From assembly GCF_021696945.1 (NCBI RefSeq), contig NZ_JACYHE010000022.1, forward strand, positions 1 to 64,000: DNA of 64,000 nt, written 5' to 3'. This DNA is from Streptomyces sp. JJ36. Its GTDB lineage: Bacteria; Actinomycetota; Actinomycetes; Streptomycetales; Streptomycetaceae. Below are positions 25,937 through 34,654 of the stretch, piece by piece (position 1 is the first letter of the stretch; every line of letters begins with the position of its first letter). The position numbers and the translations under genes were made by a program. The notes below the pieces were generated by a model. That model searched no databases. It worked only from the letters and a program-made list of their open reading frames with translations, and was not told the origin of the DNA.

Positions 25937-27012
25937 CGGTGTGTCCCCTTCGTGCCGTGCCGCGTGCGGTCCCGCCCGTCCTGCTGCGCCGCGGCGCCGG
26001 ATGCGCCGAGGGGGGCGCCGCCGGGCTCGCCGCAGGAGCGGCGGGCGACCAGCCGGGCCGAGAGGGTCACCGAGCAGGCCTCGCGCCCCTCGACGAGCTC
26101 CAGCAGCGCCCGTACCGCCCGGTGGCCCAGTTCCTCGGTCGGCTGGGCGATGGCGGTGAGCGGCGGGTCGGTGTGCAGGAACCACGGGATGTCGTCGAAC
26201 GCGGCGAGCGCGAGGTCCCGTGGCACCCGCAGTCCGCGGGCCCGGATCTCGTCCATGGCGCCGAGGGCCATCAGGTTGTCCGTGGCGAAGACGGCGTCCG
26301 GCGGCTCGGGCAGGTCCAGGAAGCGGGCGGTGGCCCGGCGTCCGCTCTCCGCCCGGAAGTCGCCCTGCTCCTGGTAGTGGGCGGGCAGGGCGAGGCCGTG
26401 CGCGCGCAGTGCCGCGCGGAAGGCCTCGGTGCGCTCGGTGCCGGTGGTGGTCGTGGTGGGGCCGCTGATGATGGCGATGCGGCGGTGGCCGAGCCGGTGG
26501 AGATGGCCGACGAGGGCGCGGACCGCGGCGTGCCCGTCCGTACGGATCACGGGGACGTCGGCGCCGGGGATCCAGCGGTCGAGGAAGACCAGCGGGAGGG
26601 CGGAGCGGCCGACCTCGGCCAGCAGGGGCGAGCTGTCGTCGGTGGGGCTCACCAGCAGGCCGTCGATGCGCCGGTCCAGAAGGGTGCGGATGTGGTGGTC
26701 CTGGAGTCCGGGCTGCTCGTCGGCGTTGCCGATGATCACGCTGTAGCCGTGGGCGCGGGCCTCGTCCTCGACGGCGCGGGCGACGGCGGTGAAGAAGGGG
26801 TTCAGCACGTCGCTGATGACCAGTCCCAGGGTGCGCGTCTGGTGGGTGCGCAGGGAGCGGGCGACCGCGTTCGGGCGGTAGTCCAGGGCGACGACGGCGT
26901 CGAGCACCCGCTCCCGGGTGCTGGGGCGCACTGCCGGGTGGTCGTTCAGCACCCGTGAGACGGTCGCCACCGACACGCCCGCGCGGGCCGCGACGTCCTT
27001 GATCCCGGCCAC
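25933..27012 (-). CDS. LacI-family repressor of the ribose operon
   Basis: 359 residues. The N-terminal HTH reads IKDVAARAGVSVATVSRVLN, then the hinge YRPNAVARSLRT. The ligand domain follows (LGLVISDVLNPFFTAVARAV, RIAIISGP, AVFATDNLMALGAM, LAAFDDIPW). The C-terminal ~35 residues are an Ala/Gly/Arg tail. The GTG at 27010-27012 is preceded by AAGGGAG at 7 bases. First gene of the operon; a LacI-type palindrome lies 53 bases upstream. It therefore likely represses its own operon until sugar binds. Confidence 0.88.
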   Translation of the reverse strand: MAGIKDVAARAGVSVATVSRVLNDHPAVRPSTRERVLDAVVALDYRPNAVARSLRTHQTRTLGLVISDVLNPFFTAVARAVEDEARAHGYSVIIGNADEQPGLQDHHIRTLLDRRIDGLLVSPTDDSSPLLAEVGRSALPLVFLDRWIPGADVPVIRTDGHAAVRALVGHLHRLGHRRIAIISGPTTTTTGTERTEAFRAALRAHGLALPAHYQEQGDFRAESGRRATARFLDLPEPPDAVFATDNLMALGAMDEIRARGLRVPRDLALAAFDDIPWFLHTDPPLTAIAQPTEELGHRAVRALLELVEGREACSVTLSARLVARRSCGEPGGAPLGASGAAAQQDGRDRTRHGTKGTHR

Positions 27013-27064
27013 GACGGCACTCCCTTGTGCGGTTGCGTGGTTTCCCGGAGGGGAAACCCGGAAT

Positions 27065-27080
27065 GTGGAAACGTTTACAT
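27065..27080. promoter_or_regulatory. LacI-type operator of the rbs operon
   Basis: TGGAAACGTTTACA is a near-perfect palindrome around a central CG (12 of 14 positions symmetric), the hallmark of LacI/GalR operators. It lies in an unusually A/T-rich patch just upstream of the repressor gene, and is the obvious site for that repressor. Confidence 0.7.
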
Positions 27081-27224
27081 TAAGGATTGAACCAACGCCC
27101 CCGGCGCGGGACAAGCGCCGAGACCCGATCGTGATCCGCTGACACCGGGTCAGCCACCGGCCGGTGCGCGGGGGTTCGGCCGGGGGAGTGCGGGGTGTCG
27201 GCGGCCGGCGCTACCTTCGGTGAC

Positions 27225-29492
27225 ATGTCGTTCCAGCCCGCGGTGCTCGAGGGCGTCCTCGAGCGCATCACCTACGCCAACGAGGACAACGGCTACACCG
27301 TGGCCCGCGTCGACACCGGGCGCGGCGGCGGTGAGCTGCTCACCGTCGTGGGCTCGCTGCTGGGTGCGCAGGTGGGGGAGTCGCTGCGGATGGAGGGCCG
27401 CTGGGGTTCGCACCCGCAGTACGGCCGCCAGTTCACCGTGGAGAACTACACCACCGTGCTCCCGGCGACGGTGCAGGGCATCCGGCGGTATCTCGGCTCC
27501 GGGCTGATCAAGGGGATCGGACCGCGGATCGCCGAGCGCATCGTCGACCACTTCGGCACCGGGACGCTGGACGTCATCGAGGAGGACGCCGGCCGGCTCG
27601 TCGAGGTGCCCGGACTCGGCCCGAAGCGGACGCAGAAGATCGCGGCCGCCTGGGAGGAGCAGAAGGCCATCAAGGAGGTGATGGTCTTCCTCCAGGGCGT
27701 GGGCGTCTCCACCTCCATCGCCGTCCGGATCTACAAGAAGTACGGCGACGCCTCCGTCTCCGTGGTGAAGAACCAGCCGTACCGGCTGGCCGCCGACGTG
27801 TGGGGCATCGGCTTCCTCACCGCGGACCGCATCGCCCAGGCCGTCGGCATCCCGCACGACAGCCCGGAGCGGGTGAAGGCCGGGTTGCAGTACGCGCTCT
27901 CCCAGTCCACCGACCAGGGGCACTGCTTCCTGCCCGAGGAGCAACTGATCTCGGACGGCGTGAAGCTCCTCCAGGTCGACACCGGGCTGGTGATCGAGTG
28001 CCTGGCCGAGCTCGCCGCCGAGGAGGAGGGCGTGGTGCGGGAGACCGTGCCCGGTGCGGACGGGCAGCCGGTCACCGCCGTCTATCTGGTCCCCTTCCAC
28101 CGTGCCGAGGTCGCGCTCGCCGCCCAGCTCCTCCGGCTGCTGCGCACCGAGGAGGACCGGTTGCCGGCCTTCCGGGACGTCGACTGGGAGCGGGCGCTCG
28201 GCTGGCTGGCCGGGCGTACGGGCGCCGAGCTGGCCCCCGAGCAGCAGGAGGCGGTCCGGCTGGCGCTCACCGAGCGGGTCGCGGTGCTCACCGGCGGCCC
28301 CGGGTGCGGCAAGTCCTTCACGGTGCGGTCGGTGGTCGAGCTGGCCCGGGCGAAGAAGGCCCGGGTGGTGCTGGCCGCGCCGACGGGCCGGGCCGCCAAG
28401 CGGCTCGCCGAGCTCACCGGCGCGGAGGCGTCCACGGTGCACCGGCTGCTGGAGCTCAAGCCGGGCGGCGACGCCGCGTACGACCGGGAGCGTCCGCTGG
28501 AGGCCGACCTGGTGGTGGTGGACGAGGCCTCCATGCTCGACCTGCTGCTGGCGAACAAGCTGATCAAGGCGGTGCCGCCGGGTGCCCATCTGCTGCTGGT
28601 GGGCGATGTGGACCAGCTCCCCTCGGTGGGGGCGGGCGAGGTGCTGCGGGACCTGCTCGCCGCGGACGGGCCGGTGCCCGCGGTGCGGCTCACCCGCATC
28701 TTCCGGCAGGCGCAGCAGTCGGGGGTGGTCACCAACGCCCACCGGATCAACTCCGGGACGCCACCGGTGACCCGCGGGCTGCCGGACTTCTTCCACTTCG
28801 TCGAGGAGGAGACCGAGGAGGCGGGCCGGCTCACGGTGGACGTGGTGGCCCGCCGCATCCCGGCGAAGTTCGGTCTCGACCCCCGCCGGGACGTGCAGGT
28901 CCTCACGCCCGTGCACCGCGGCCCGGCCGGTGCGGGGGTGCTCAACGGGCTGCTCCAGCAGGCCCTCACCCCGCCCCGGCCGGAGCTGCCCGAGAAGCGT
29001 TTCGGCGGGCGGGTTTTCCGGGTGGGTGACAAGGTCACCCAGGTCAGGAACAACTACGAGAAGGGGGCGAACGGCGTCTTCAACGGCACGGTCGGGGTGG
29101 TCACCGGCCTCCACACGGAGGACCAGCGGCTCACCGTGCGTACCGACGAGGACGAGGAGGTGCCCTACGACTTCGACGAGCTGGACGAGCTGGCCCACGC
29201 CTACGCGGTCACCATCCACCGTTCCCAGGGCAGCGAGTACCCGGCGGTGGTGATTCCGGTCACCACGAGCGCCTGGATGATGCTCCAGCGCAATCTGCTC
29301 TACACCGCGGTGACCCGGGCGAAGCGCCTGGTGGTGCTGGTCGGCTCGCGACGTGCGCTCGGCCAGGCCGTCCGCACGGTCTCCGCCGGCCGGCGGTGCA
29401 CCGCCCTCGACCACCGGCTGCGCGGAGCCGTGCCCCCGGGCGCGGTCGCCGGGGGTGACCGGGGTACCCGGCAGGGTGCAGGATGGTCCTGA
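27225..29492 (+). CDS. recD2: RecD2-like ATP-dependent DNA helicase
   Basis: 755 residues from the ATG at 27225. SF1B 5'-3' helicase of the RecD2 type, not part of a RecBCD complex. The N-terminal OB-like and helix-hairpin-helix region contains VLERITYANEDNGYTVARV, GIGPRIAERIVDHFG and PGLGPKRTQKIA. The motor has Walker A TGGPGCGKSFT (~356), AAPTGRAAKRL, Walker B LVVVDEASMLD, LVGDVDQLPSVGAG, AVRLTRIFRQAQ and YAVTIHRSQGSEYP with YTAVTRAKRLV at the end. A GTG at 27195 with GGGGGAG upstream is an alternative start. Likely role: DNA repair or replication stress. Confidence 0.88.
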   Translation: MSFQPAVLEGVLERITYANEDNGYTVARVDTGRGGGELLTVVGSLLGAQVGESLRMEGRWGSHPQYGRQFTVENYTTVLPATVQGIRRYLGSGLIKGIGPRIAERIVDHFGTGTLDVIEEDAGRLVEVPGLGPKRTQKIAAAWEEQKAIKEVMVFLQGVGVSTSIAVRIYKKYGDASVSVVKNQPYRLAADVWGIGFLTADRIAQAVGIPHDSPERVKAGLQYALSQSTDQGHCFLPEEQLISDGVKLLQVDTGLVIECLAELAAEEEGVVRETVPGADGQPVTAVYLVPFHRAEVALAAQLLRLLRTEEDRLPAFRDVDWERALGWLAGRTGAELAPEQQEAVRLALTERVAVLTGGPGCGKSFTVRSVVELARAKKARVVLAAPTGRAAKRLAELTGAEASTVHRLLELKPGGDAAYDRERPLEADLVVVDEASMLDLLLANKLIKAVPPGAHLLLVGDVDQLPSVGAGEVLRDLLAADGPVPAVRLTRIFRQAQQSGVVTNAHRINSGTPPVTRGLPDFFHFVEEETEEAGRLTVDVVARRIPAKFGLDPRRDVQVLTPVHRGPAGAGVLNGLLQQALTPPRPELPEKRFGGRVFRVGDKVTQVRNNYEKGANGVFNGTVGVVTGLHTEDQRLTVRTDEDEEVPYDFDELDELAHAYAVTIHRSQGSEYPAVVIPVTTSAWMMLQRNLLYTAVTRAKRLVVLVGSRRALGQAVRTVSAGRRCTALDHRLRGAVPPGAVAGGDRGTRQGAGWS

Positions 29493-29622
29493 ACGAGACG
29501 GCACTGCGTGCCACCAAGGAGCCCGTCGGCCGACCCCGAGTGCACCGCACGGCACCGGATGGGGGACAGTGGAGCACGTCAGGGCACCTCGAAGAAGAGG
29601 CACTACGTCGGTGAGGGAAGAC

Positions 29623-30927
29623 GTGAGCGAACACCGCGCAAGTGAGGGATCCGTAGTACTCCGCTACGGGGACGGCGACTACAGCTACCCGATCGTGGAC
29701 AGCACGGTGGGCGACCGTGGCTTCGACATCGGCAAGCTGCGCGCCCAGACCGGTCTGGTGACCCTGGACTCCGGTTACGGCAACACCGCCGCCTACAAGT
29801 CCGCCATCACCTATCTCGACGGCGAGCAGGGCATTCTGCGCTACCGGGGGTACCCGATCGAGCAGCTCGCCGAGCGGGGCTCGTTCATCGAGACCGCCTA
29901 CCTGCTCATCAACGGCGAGCTGCCGACCGTGGACGAGCTGGCCCGGTTCAAGCACGAGATCACCCAGCACACCCTGCTGCACGAGGACGTCAAACGCTTC
30001 TACGACGGCTTCCCGCGTGACGCCCACCCGATGGCGATGCTGTCCTCCGTGGTCAGCGCGCTGTCGACGTTCTACCAGGACAGCCACAACCCGTTCGACG
30101 AGGAGCAGCGCCACCTCTCGACGATCCGGCTGCTGGCCAAGCTGCCGACGATCGCCGCGTACGCCTACAAGAAGGCGATCGGCCACCCCGTGGTCTACCC
30201 GAGCAACGACCTGGGGTACGTCGAGAACTTCCTGCGCATGACCTTCTCGGTGCCGGCCGCGGCCTACGAGCTGGACCCGGTCGTGGTGAGCGCCCTGGAC
30301 AAGCTCCTCATCCTGCACGCGGACCACGAGCAGAACTGCTCCACGTCCACCGTGCGCCTGGTCGGCTCCTCGCAGGCGAACATGTTCGCCTCCATCTCCG
30401 CGGGCATCAACGCGCTCTGGGGCCCGCTGCACGGCGGCGCCAACCAGAGCGTGCTGGAGATGCTGGAGCGCATCCGGGCCGAGGGCGGCGACGTCGACTC
30501 CTTCATCCGGCGGGTGAAGGACAAGGAGGACGGCGTCAAGCTGATGGGCTTCGGCCACCGGGTCTACAAGAACTTCGACCCCCGCGCGAAGATCATCAAG
30601 GCGGCCGCGCACGACGTCCTCTCCGCTCTGGGCAAGAGCGACGAGCTGCTCGACATCGCGCTCCGGCTGGAGGAGCACGCGCTCGCCGACGACTACTTCG
30701 TCGAGCGCAAGCTCTACCCCAACGTGGACTTCTACACCGGCCTGATCTACCGCGCCATGGGCTTCCCGACCAGTATGTTCACCGTGCTCTTCGCTCTCGG
30801 GCGGCTGCCGGGCTGGATCGCCCAGTGGCACGAGATGATCAAGGAGCCGGGCACCCGTATCGGGCGTCCGCGGCAGATCTACACCGGCGTGGTCCAGCGG
30901 GACTACGTCCCCGTGGAGGCGCGCTGA
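29623..30927 (+). CDS. Citrate synthase
   Basis: 434 residues. Condenses acetyl-CoA and oxaloacetate, entering the TCA cycle. It has the N-terminal VVLRYGDGDYSYPIVDSTVG of the hexameric bacterial type. Catalytic residues are in PLHGGANQSVLEML (His), LMGFGHRVYKNFDPRA (His) and YPNVDFYTG (Asp). The sequence closely matches the main Streptomyces citrate synthase as I remember it. The GTG at 29623 was chosen for length agreement; a GTG at 29611 is in frame. It ends before a strong terminator, so it is a single-gene unit. Confidence 0.93.
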   Translation: MSEHRASEGSVVLRYGDGDYSYPIVDSTVGDRGFDIGKLRAQTGLVTLDSGYGNTAAYKSAITYLDGEQGILRYRGYPIEQLAERGSFIETAYLLINGELPTVDELARFKHEITQHTLLHEDVKRFYDGFPRDAHPMAMLSSVVSALSTFYQDSHNPFDEEQRHLSTIRLLAKLPTIAAYAYKKAIGHPVVYPSNDLGYVENFLRMTFSVPAAAYELDPVVVSALDKLLILHADHEQNCSTSTVRLVGSSQANMFASISAGINALWGPLHGGANQSVLEMLERIRAEGGDVDSFIRRVKDKEDGVKLMGFGHRVYKNFDPRAKIIKAAAHDVLSALGKSDELLDIALRLEEHALADDYFVERKLYPNVDFYTGLIYRAMGFPTSMFTVLFALGRLPGWIAQWHEMIKEPGTRIGRPRQIYTGVVQRDYVPVEAR

Positions 30928-30974
30928 GCCCCCGGCACGCCCTGACGGGGATGCCCTGACCCCGGCGTCTCACC

Positions 30975-31003
30975 GGCCCCGGTCCGCACCGCGGACCGGG
31001 GCC
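30975..31003 (+). terminator. Terminator of citrate synthase
   Basis: A perfect 13-bp stem GGCCCCGGTCCGC with its complement around ACC, 48 bases after the stop. Confidence 0.75.
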
Positions 31004-31036
31004 GCGTGCGTCCGGACCGGCGTGCCGGTGGTCGTC

Positions 31037-31053
31037 ATACCCGGAGGGGGTAT
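31037..31053. promoter_or_regulatory. CsoR-type copper operator
   Basis: ATACCC-GGAGG-GGGTAT is a perfect 6-bp inverted repeat with a 5-bp spacer, matching known CsoR operators that control actinobacterial copper genes. TATATAG immediately after it resembles a -10 element, so repressor binding would block the promoter of the copper chaperone 46 bases on. Confidence 0.7.
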
Positions 31054-31098
31054 ATAGTCGGCGGTGTCAGAGTGACAGCACAACACTGCGGAGGGGTC

Positions 31099-31317
31099 AT
31101 GTCCGACATCACCACCACCTACCGGGTCACCGGCATGAGCTGCGGGCACTGCGAGGGCGCCGTCTCCGCGGAGCTCTCCGCCCTGGACGGCGTCACCGAG
31201 GTGCGGGCCGCCGCCGACACCGGCCTCGTCGAGGTGGTGTCGCAGGCCGAGCCGGACGACGAGGCCGTGCGCGCCGCCGTCGACGAGGCGGGATACGAGC
31301 TCGCCGGCCGCGCCTGA
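31099..31317 (+). CDS. copZ: Copper chaperone, HMA domain (CopZ-like)
   Basis: 72 residues, a single heavy-metal-associated domain with Cu(I) ligands in VTGMSCGHCEGAVSAEL (GMxCxxC). The remainder follows the usual pattern: LDGVTEVRAAADTGLVEV and ending AVDEAGYEL. The ATG at 31099 has GGAGGGG 4 bases upstream. A CsoR-type operator controls it. No CsoR or P-type ATPase gene is adjacent, so it belongs to a dispersed copper regulon. Confidence 0.9.
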   Translation: MSDITTTYRVTGMSCGHCEGAVSAELSALDGVTEVRAAADTGLVEVVSQAEPDDEAVRAAVDEAGYELAGRA

Positions 31318-31334
31318 AGCCTCCGGGGCGCCGC

Positions 31335-32387
31335 TCAGGGCCGCCGGGTCACGGCGCCCTCCGGTGGCAGCGGCATGTTGAACGGCGTGACGACCTGGAT
31401 CGGGGACGGCCAGGCGGGAACCGCCGACTCCGGCAGGGCGCCGTGCGCCCGCATCACCGCCCGGCAGGCACGGCGCATGTCCTGGCGCAGGTCGTGGTGG
31501 AGCACCGCGGAGAGCCGGCGCTCGTGCAGCAGCCGGGTGTTGTCCTCGTCCAGGTCGTGCGCCACGAACACCGCGCACTCCCGGCCCAGCGCCGCGAACG
31601 CCGCCAGGGTGGCCGCGTTGCCGCCGCCGATCGAGTAGACCGCGCGGATCTCCGGGTCCCGCTCCAGCGCGGCGAGGACCAGCGCGTACTGCGAGGCGTC
31701 CAGCCCGTCGGCGTCGGTGACCTCCACCATCCGCCGTCGCGGCAGGGCCGCCCGCAGGGCGCTGCGGAAGCCCATCTCCCGTTCCTCCTCGTTCCGGTAG
31801 AAGCTGCGGCTCAGGGTGGTCAGTACCGCGCCCGGCCGGTCTCCCAGCCACTGCCCGACGAGATACGCGGCGGTGGCCCCGGCCGCGCGGTCGTCCATCC
31901 CGACGTACGCGTGCCGTCCGCTGCCCGGCAGGTCCGTCACCAGGGTCACCACCGGGATGCCGGCGGCGATCAGCCGCCCGGCCGCCGAGGTCACCTCGGG
32001 CACGTCCGGCGCCTTGAGCACCACGCCCTGGGTGCCGCGCCGCCCGATCCGGTCCAGCGTGTCCGCCAGCTCCGCGGGTGAGCCGGTCTCCCGGAAGTGG
32101 AAGCGCGAGCGGACCACGGCCGGGCGCAGCGTCGGCAGCTCGGCCTCCAGCGCGGTCCGTACGGCCGAGGAGAACCGCTCCGGTGCCTGCATCACGATGT
32201 CGACCATGAAGGTGCGCCCGCCGATCCGCACCTGGGTGCGTTGCCGGTGCAGGTCCGTGACGGCCTGGCGCACCTCGCGGACGGTGCTCTCCCGCACCCC
32301 GCCCCGGTTGTTGAGCACCCGGTCGACCGTGGCCTCGCTCAGGCCCGCCTGGCGGGCGATCTCCCGGATCGGGAAGGGATGTCCCAT
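31335..32387 (-). CDS. LacI-family transcriptional regulator
   Basis: 350 residues. The HTH reads FPIREIARQAGLSEATVDRV followed by LNNRGGVRESTVREV. The sensor domain has VDIVMQAPERFSSAV, GVVLKAPDVPEVTSAAG, GIPVVTLVTDLPGSGRHAYVG, RAVYSIGGGNAATLAAF and VFVAHDLDEDN. It is nearer to the class with long sugar/polyol sensor domains than to RbsR. ATG at 32385-32387 behind GGGAG. Divergent from the dioxygenase operon at 32531 and most likely its regulator. Confidence 0.85.
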   Translation of the reverse strand: MGHPFPIREIARQAGLSEATVDRVLNNRGGVRESTVREVRQAVTDLHRQRTQVRIGGRTFMVDIVMQAPERFSSAVRTALEAELPTLRPAVVRSRFHFRETGSPAELADTLDRIGRRGTQGVVLKAPDVPEVTSAAGRLIAAGIPVVTLVTDLPGSGRHAYVGMDDRAAGATAAYLVGQWLGDRPGAVLTTLSRSFYRNEEEREMGFRSALRAALPRRRMVEVTDADGLDASQYALVLAALERDPEIRAVYSIGGGNAATLAAFAALGRECAVFVAHDLDEDNTRLLHERRLSAVLHHDLRQDMRRACRAVMRAHGALPESAVPAWPSPIQVVTPFNMPLPPEGAVTRRP

Positions 32388-32421
32388 GGCTGCCGCTCCC
32401 TGAGGGGTTTTTGACGGGTCT

Positions 32422-32437
32422 CTCAGGGTTGTCTGAG
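32422..32437. promoter_or_regulatory. Operator candidate between LacI gene and dioxygenase operon
   Basis: CTCAG-GGTTGT-CTGAG is an inverted repeat with 5-bp arms, one of several CTCAGGG/CCTGAGG words in the 143-bp divergent spacer. It may bind the LacI protein. It lacks the central CG common in that family, so this is tentative. Confidence 0.3.
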
Positions 32438-32530
32438 GGATCGGGGCCTCACAAGACTGGCAACACGCCTTCTTCCGAAGCCCTCTCCTCCCGCTGCCGC
32501 CTCCTCCCGACCCGTCCCGGAAGGACCGCC

Positions 32531-33706
32531 ATGTCCGCCACTCCCACGCCCCCGCCCGCCTGGCTCACCGAGGCCGACTGCGCCCTCGACGACCTGCGCG
32601 CCCTCGTCGAGCGCGCCCCGGACCCCGCCGAGCACCCGGGCGCCGACGCCGTCGAGCAGGGCGTCCCGCTCTACGGCGCCGACCGGCTGCGGGACCGCGC
32701 CGCCACCCCGGAGGCCCGCCGGGCGGTACAGACCGAGCTGGTCCGGGTCCTCGCCGACGGCCCGGGCATCCTGGTCCTCCGCGGCGCCTGGGACCCGGAG
32801 ACCACGGACCGCGCCACCGCCGTCTTCGACGCGCTCATCGCCGACCAGCGGGCGGCCGGCACCGCCGCGGGCGACCACTTCGCCGCCCCGGGCGCCAACG
32901 ACAGGGTCTGGAACGCGCTGCAGAAGGCGGCCCTCCGCGACCCCGGGACGTTCGCCGACTACTACGCCAACGACCTGCTCGCCCTGGTCTCCACCGCCTG
33001 GCTGGGCCCCGGCTACCAGGTCACCTCGCAGGTCAACGTGGTCAACCCCGGCGGGGCCGCGCAGACCGTGCACCGCGACTACCACCTCGGCTTCCTCCCC
33101 GGCGAGGTCGCCGCCGGCTACCCCGCGCACGTGCACCGGCTCTCCCCGGCGCTCACCCTCCAGGGCGCCGTCGCGCACTGCGACATGCCGGTGGAGAGCG
33201 GGCCGACGTGCTACCTGCCGCACTCCCAGAAGTACGAGCCCGGCTATCTCGCCTGGCGGCTGCCCGCCTTCCAGGAGTACTTCGCCGCCCGCCAGGTGCA
33301 GCTCCCGCTCGCCAAGGGGGACGCGGTCTTCTTCAACCCGGCCCTCTTCCACGCCGCGGGGGAGAACCGCTCGGCCGGTATCCGGCGCGCCGCCAACCTG
33401 CTCCAGCTCTCCTCCGCCTTCGGCCGGGCGATGGAGAGCGTGGACCGGGAGGCGGTGGTGAACGCCGTCTACCCCGAGCTGCTCCGCCGCAAGGCGGCGG
33501 GCACGCCCGCCCGGCGGCTGGATCCCGTGATCGCGGCCTGCGCCGAGGGCTACCCCTTCCCGACCAACCTCGACCTCGACCCGCCGGTCTCCGGACTCGC
33601 TCCGCCCTCCCAGGCGGAGCTCGTACGGCGGGCCCTGGACGAGGAGTGGGCCCCGGAGGCCCTGCGCGAGGCCCTGTGCAGCGCCACCCGCCGCCGGGAG
33701 AGCTGA
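32531..33706 (+). CDS. Phytanoyl-CoA dioxygenase family protein
   Basis: 391 residues. Fe(II)/2-oxoglutarate oxygenase, hydroxylating or demethylating a small substrate. The iron ligands are likely His and Asp of TVHRDYHLGF and the distal His of PALFHAAGENRS, with the nearby Arg (RRAANLLQLS) binding 2-oxoglutarate. The context LQGAVAHCDMPVESGPTCYLP is typical of the family. ATG at 32531 behind GGAAGGA. First gene of a four-gene operon with an SDR and two Gfo/Idh enzymes; the substrate is probably a sugar or inositol derivative rather than a fatty acyl-CoA. Confidence 0.8.
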   Translation: MSATPTPPPAWLTEADCALDDLRALVERAPDPAEHPGADAVEQGVPLYGADRLRDRAATPEARRAVQTELVRVLADGPGILVLRGAWDPETTDRATAVFDALIADQRAAGTAAGDHFAAPGANDRVWNALQKAALRDPGTFADYYANDLLALVSTAWLGPGYQVTSQVNVVNPGGAAQTVHRDYHLGFLPGEVAAGYPAHVHRLSPALTLQGAVAHCDMPVESGPTCYLPHSQKYEPGYLAWRLPAFQEYFAARQVQLPLAKGDAVFFNPALFHAAGENRSAGIRRAANLLQLSSAFGRAMESVDREAVVNAVYPELLRRKAAGTPARRLDPVIAACAEGYPFPTNLDLDPPVSGLAPPSQAELVRRALDEEWAPEALREALCSATRRRES

Positions 33707-33788
33707 CCGCCCGCCACGCGGCGACCGCCCCGAGGCGCCCCCGGAACCACACCGGTACCCCGAGACCCCCAGAACCGAGGAGACCCCC

Positions 33789-34583
33789 ATGGAATCGCCG
33801 AACCCGCTGCAGGACCGGGTGGTGCTCGTCAACGGCGGCACCCAGGGCGTCGGCGCGGGCATCGCCCGCGCCGCGGCCCGCGCGGGCGCCACCGTGACCG
33901 TCAGCGGCCGCCGTCCCGAGCAGGGCGAGCCGCTGGCCGCCGAGCTGACCGCCGCGCATCCGGTGCCGGCCGGGCACGCCTACCTGCGGGCCGACCTGAC
34001 CGACCCGGCCCAGGCCCGCGGCGCCGTGGAGCAGGTGGTGGCGGCGCACGGCCGCATCGACGGCCTGGTCAACGCCGCCGGGCTCACCTCGCGCGGCTCG
34101 CTGCTGGACACCACCCCGGAGCTCTTCGACGCGCACCTCGCCATCAACCTGCGGGCGCCGTTCTTCGCCATGCAGGCCGCCGTGCGGGACATGGTGGCGC
34201 GGTCCGCGCCCGGCGCCGTGGTCAACGTCGGCTCCAACTGCGCGCACGGCGGGCCGCCGCACCTCGCCGCGTACTCCGCCGCGAAGGCCGGGCTCGCGGC
34301 GCTGACCCGGAACGCGGCGCACGCCCACCGCTGGGACCGGGTCCGGGTCAACGGCGTGAACATCGGCTGGACCGCCACCGAGGGCGAGGACGCCGTCCAG
34401 CGGGAGTTCCACGGCGCGGGCGACGACTGGCGGGAGCAGGCGGGCAAGCAGCTCCCGATGGGGCGGCTGGCCCGGCCCGAGGACGTCGCCGGGCTGGTCG
34501 TCCTGCTCCTCTCCGACCTGAGCGGCGTGGTCACCGGCTCGGTGATCGACTGGGACCAGAACGTCGTCGGCGCCCTCGACTAG
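33789..34583 (+). CDS. Short-chain dehydrogenase/reductase
   Basis: 264 residues, classical SDR. The cofactor site is VVLVNGGTQGVGAGIA, with SGRR after strand 2 suggesting NADP or mixed use. NAAGLTSRGSL, the catalytic Ser region NVGSNCAHGG and YSAAKAGLAAL (Tyr/Lys) follow. The end GSVIDWDQNVVGALD is the usual C-terminal strand region. ATG at 33789 behind GAGGAGA. Second gene of the dioxygenase operon; probably oxidises or reduces a polyol hydroxyl. Confidence 0.87.
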   Translation: MESPNPLQDRVVLVNGGTQGVGAGIARAAARAGATVTVSGRRPEQGEPLAAELTAAHPVPAGHAYLRADLTDPAQARGAVEQVVAAHGRIDGLVNAAGLTSRGSLLDTTPELFDAHLAINLRAPFFAMQAAVRDMVARSAPGAVVNVGSNCAHGGPPHLAAYSAAKAGLAALTRNAAHAHRWDRVRVNGVNIGWTATEGEDAVQREFHGAGDDWREQAGKQLPMGRLARPEDVAGLVVLLLSDLSGVVTGSVIDWDQNVVGALD

Positions 34584-34654
34584 GGCCGTCCCCACGCTGA
34601 CCCCCCGGGGGGCTCACCTCGCCTCCCGCCACGGAACCTGCAAGGAGCACACCC

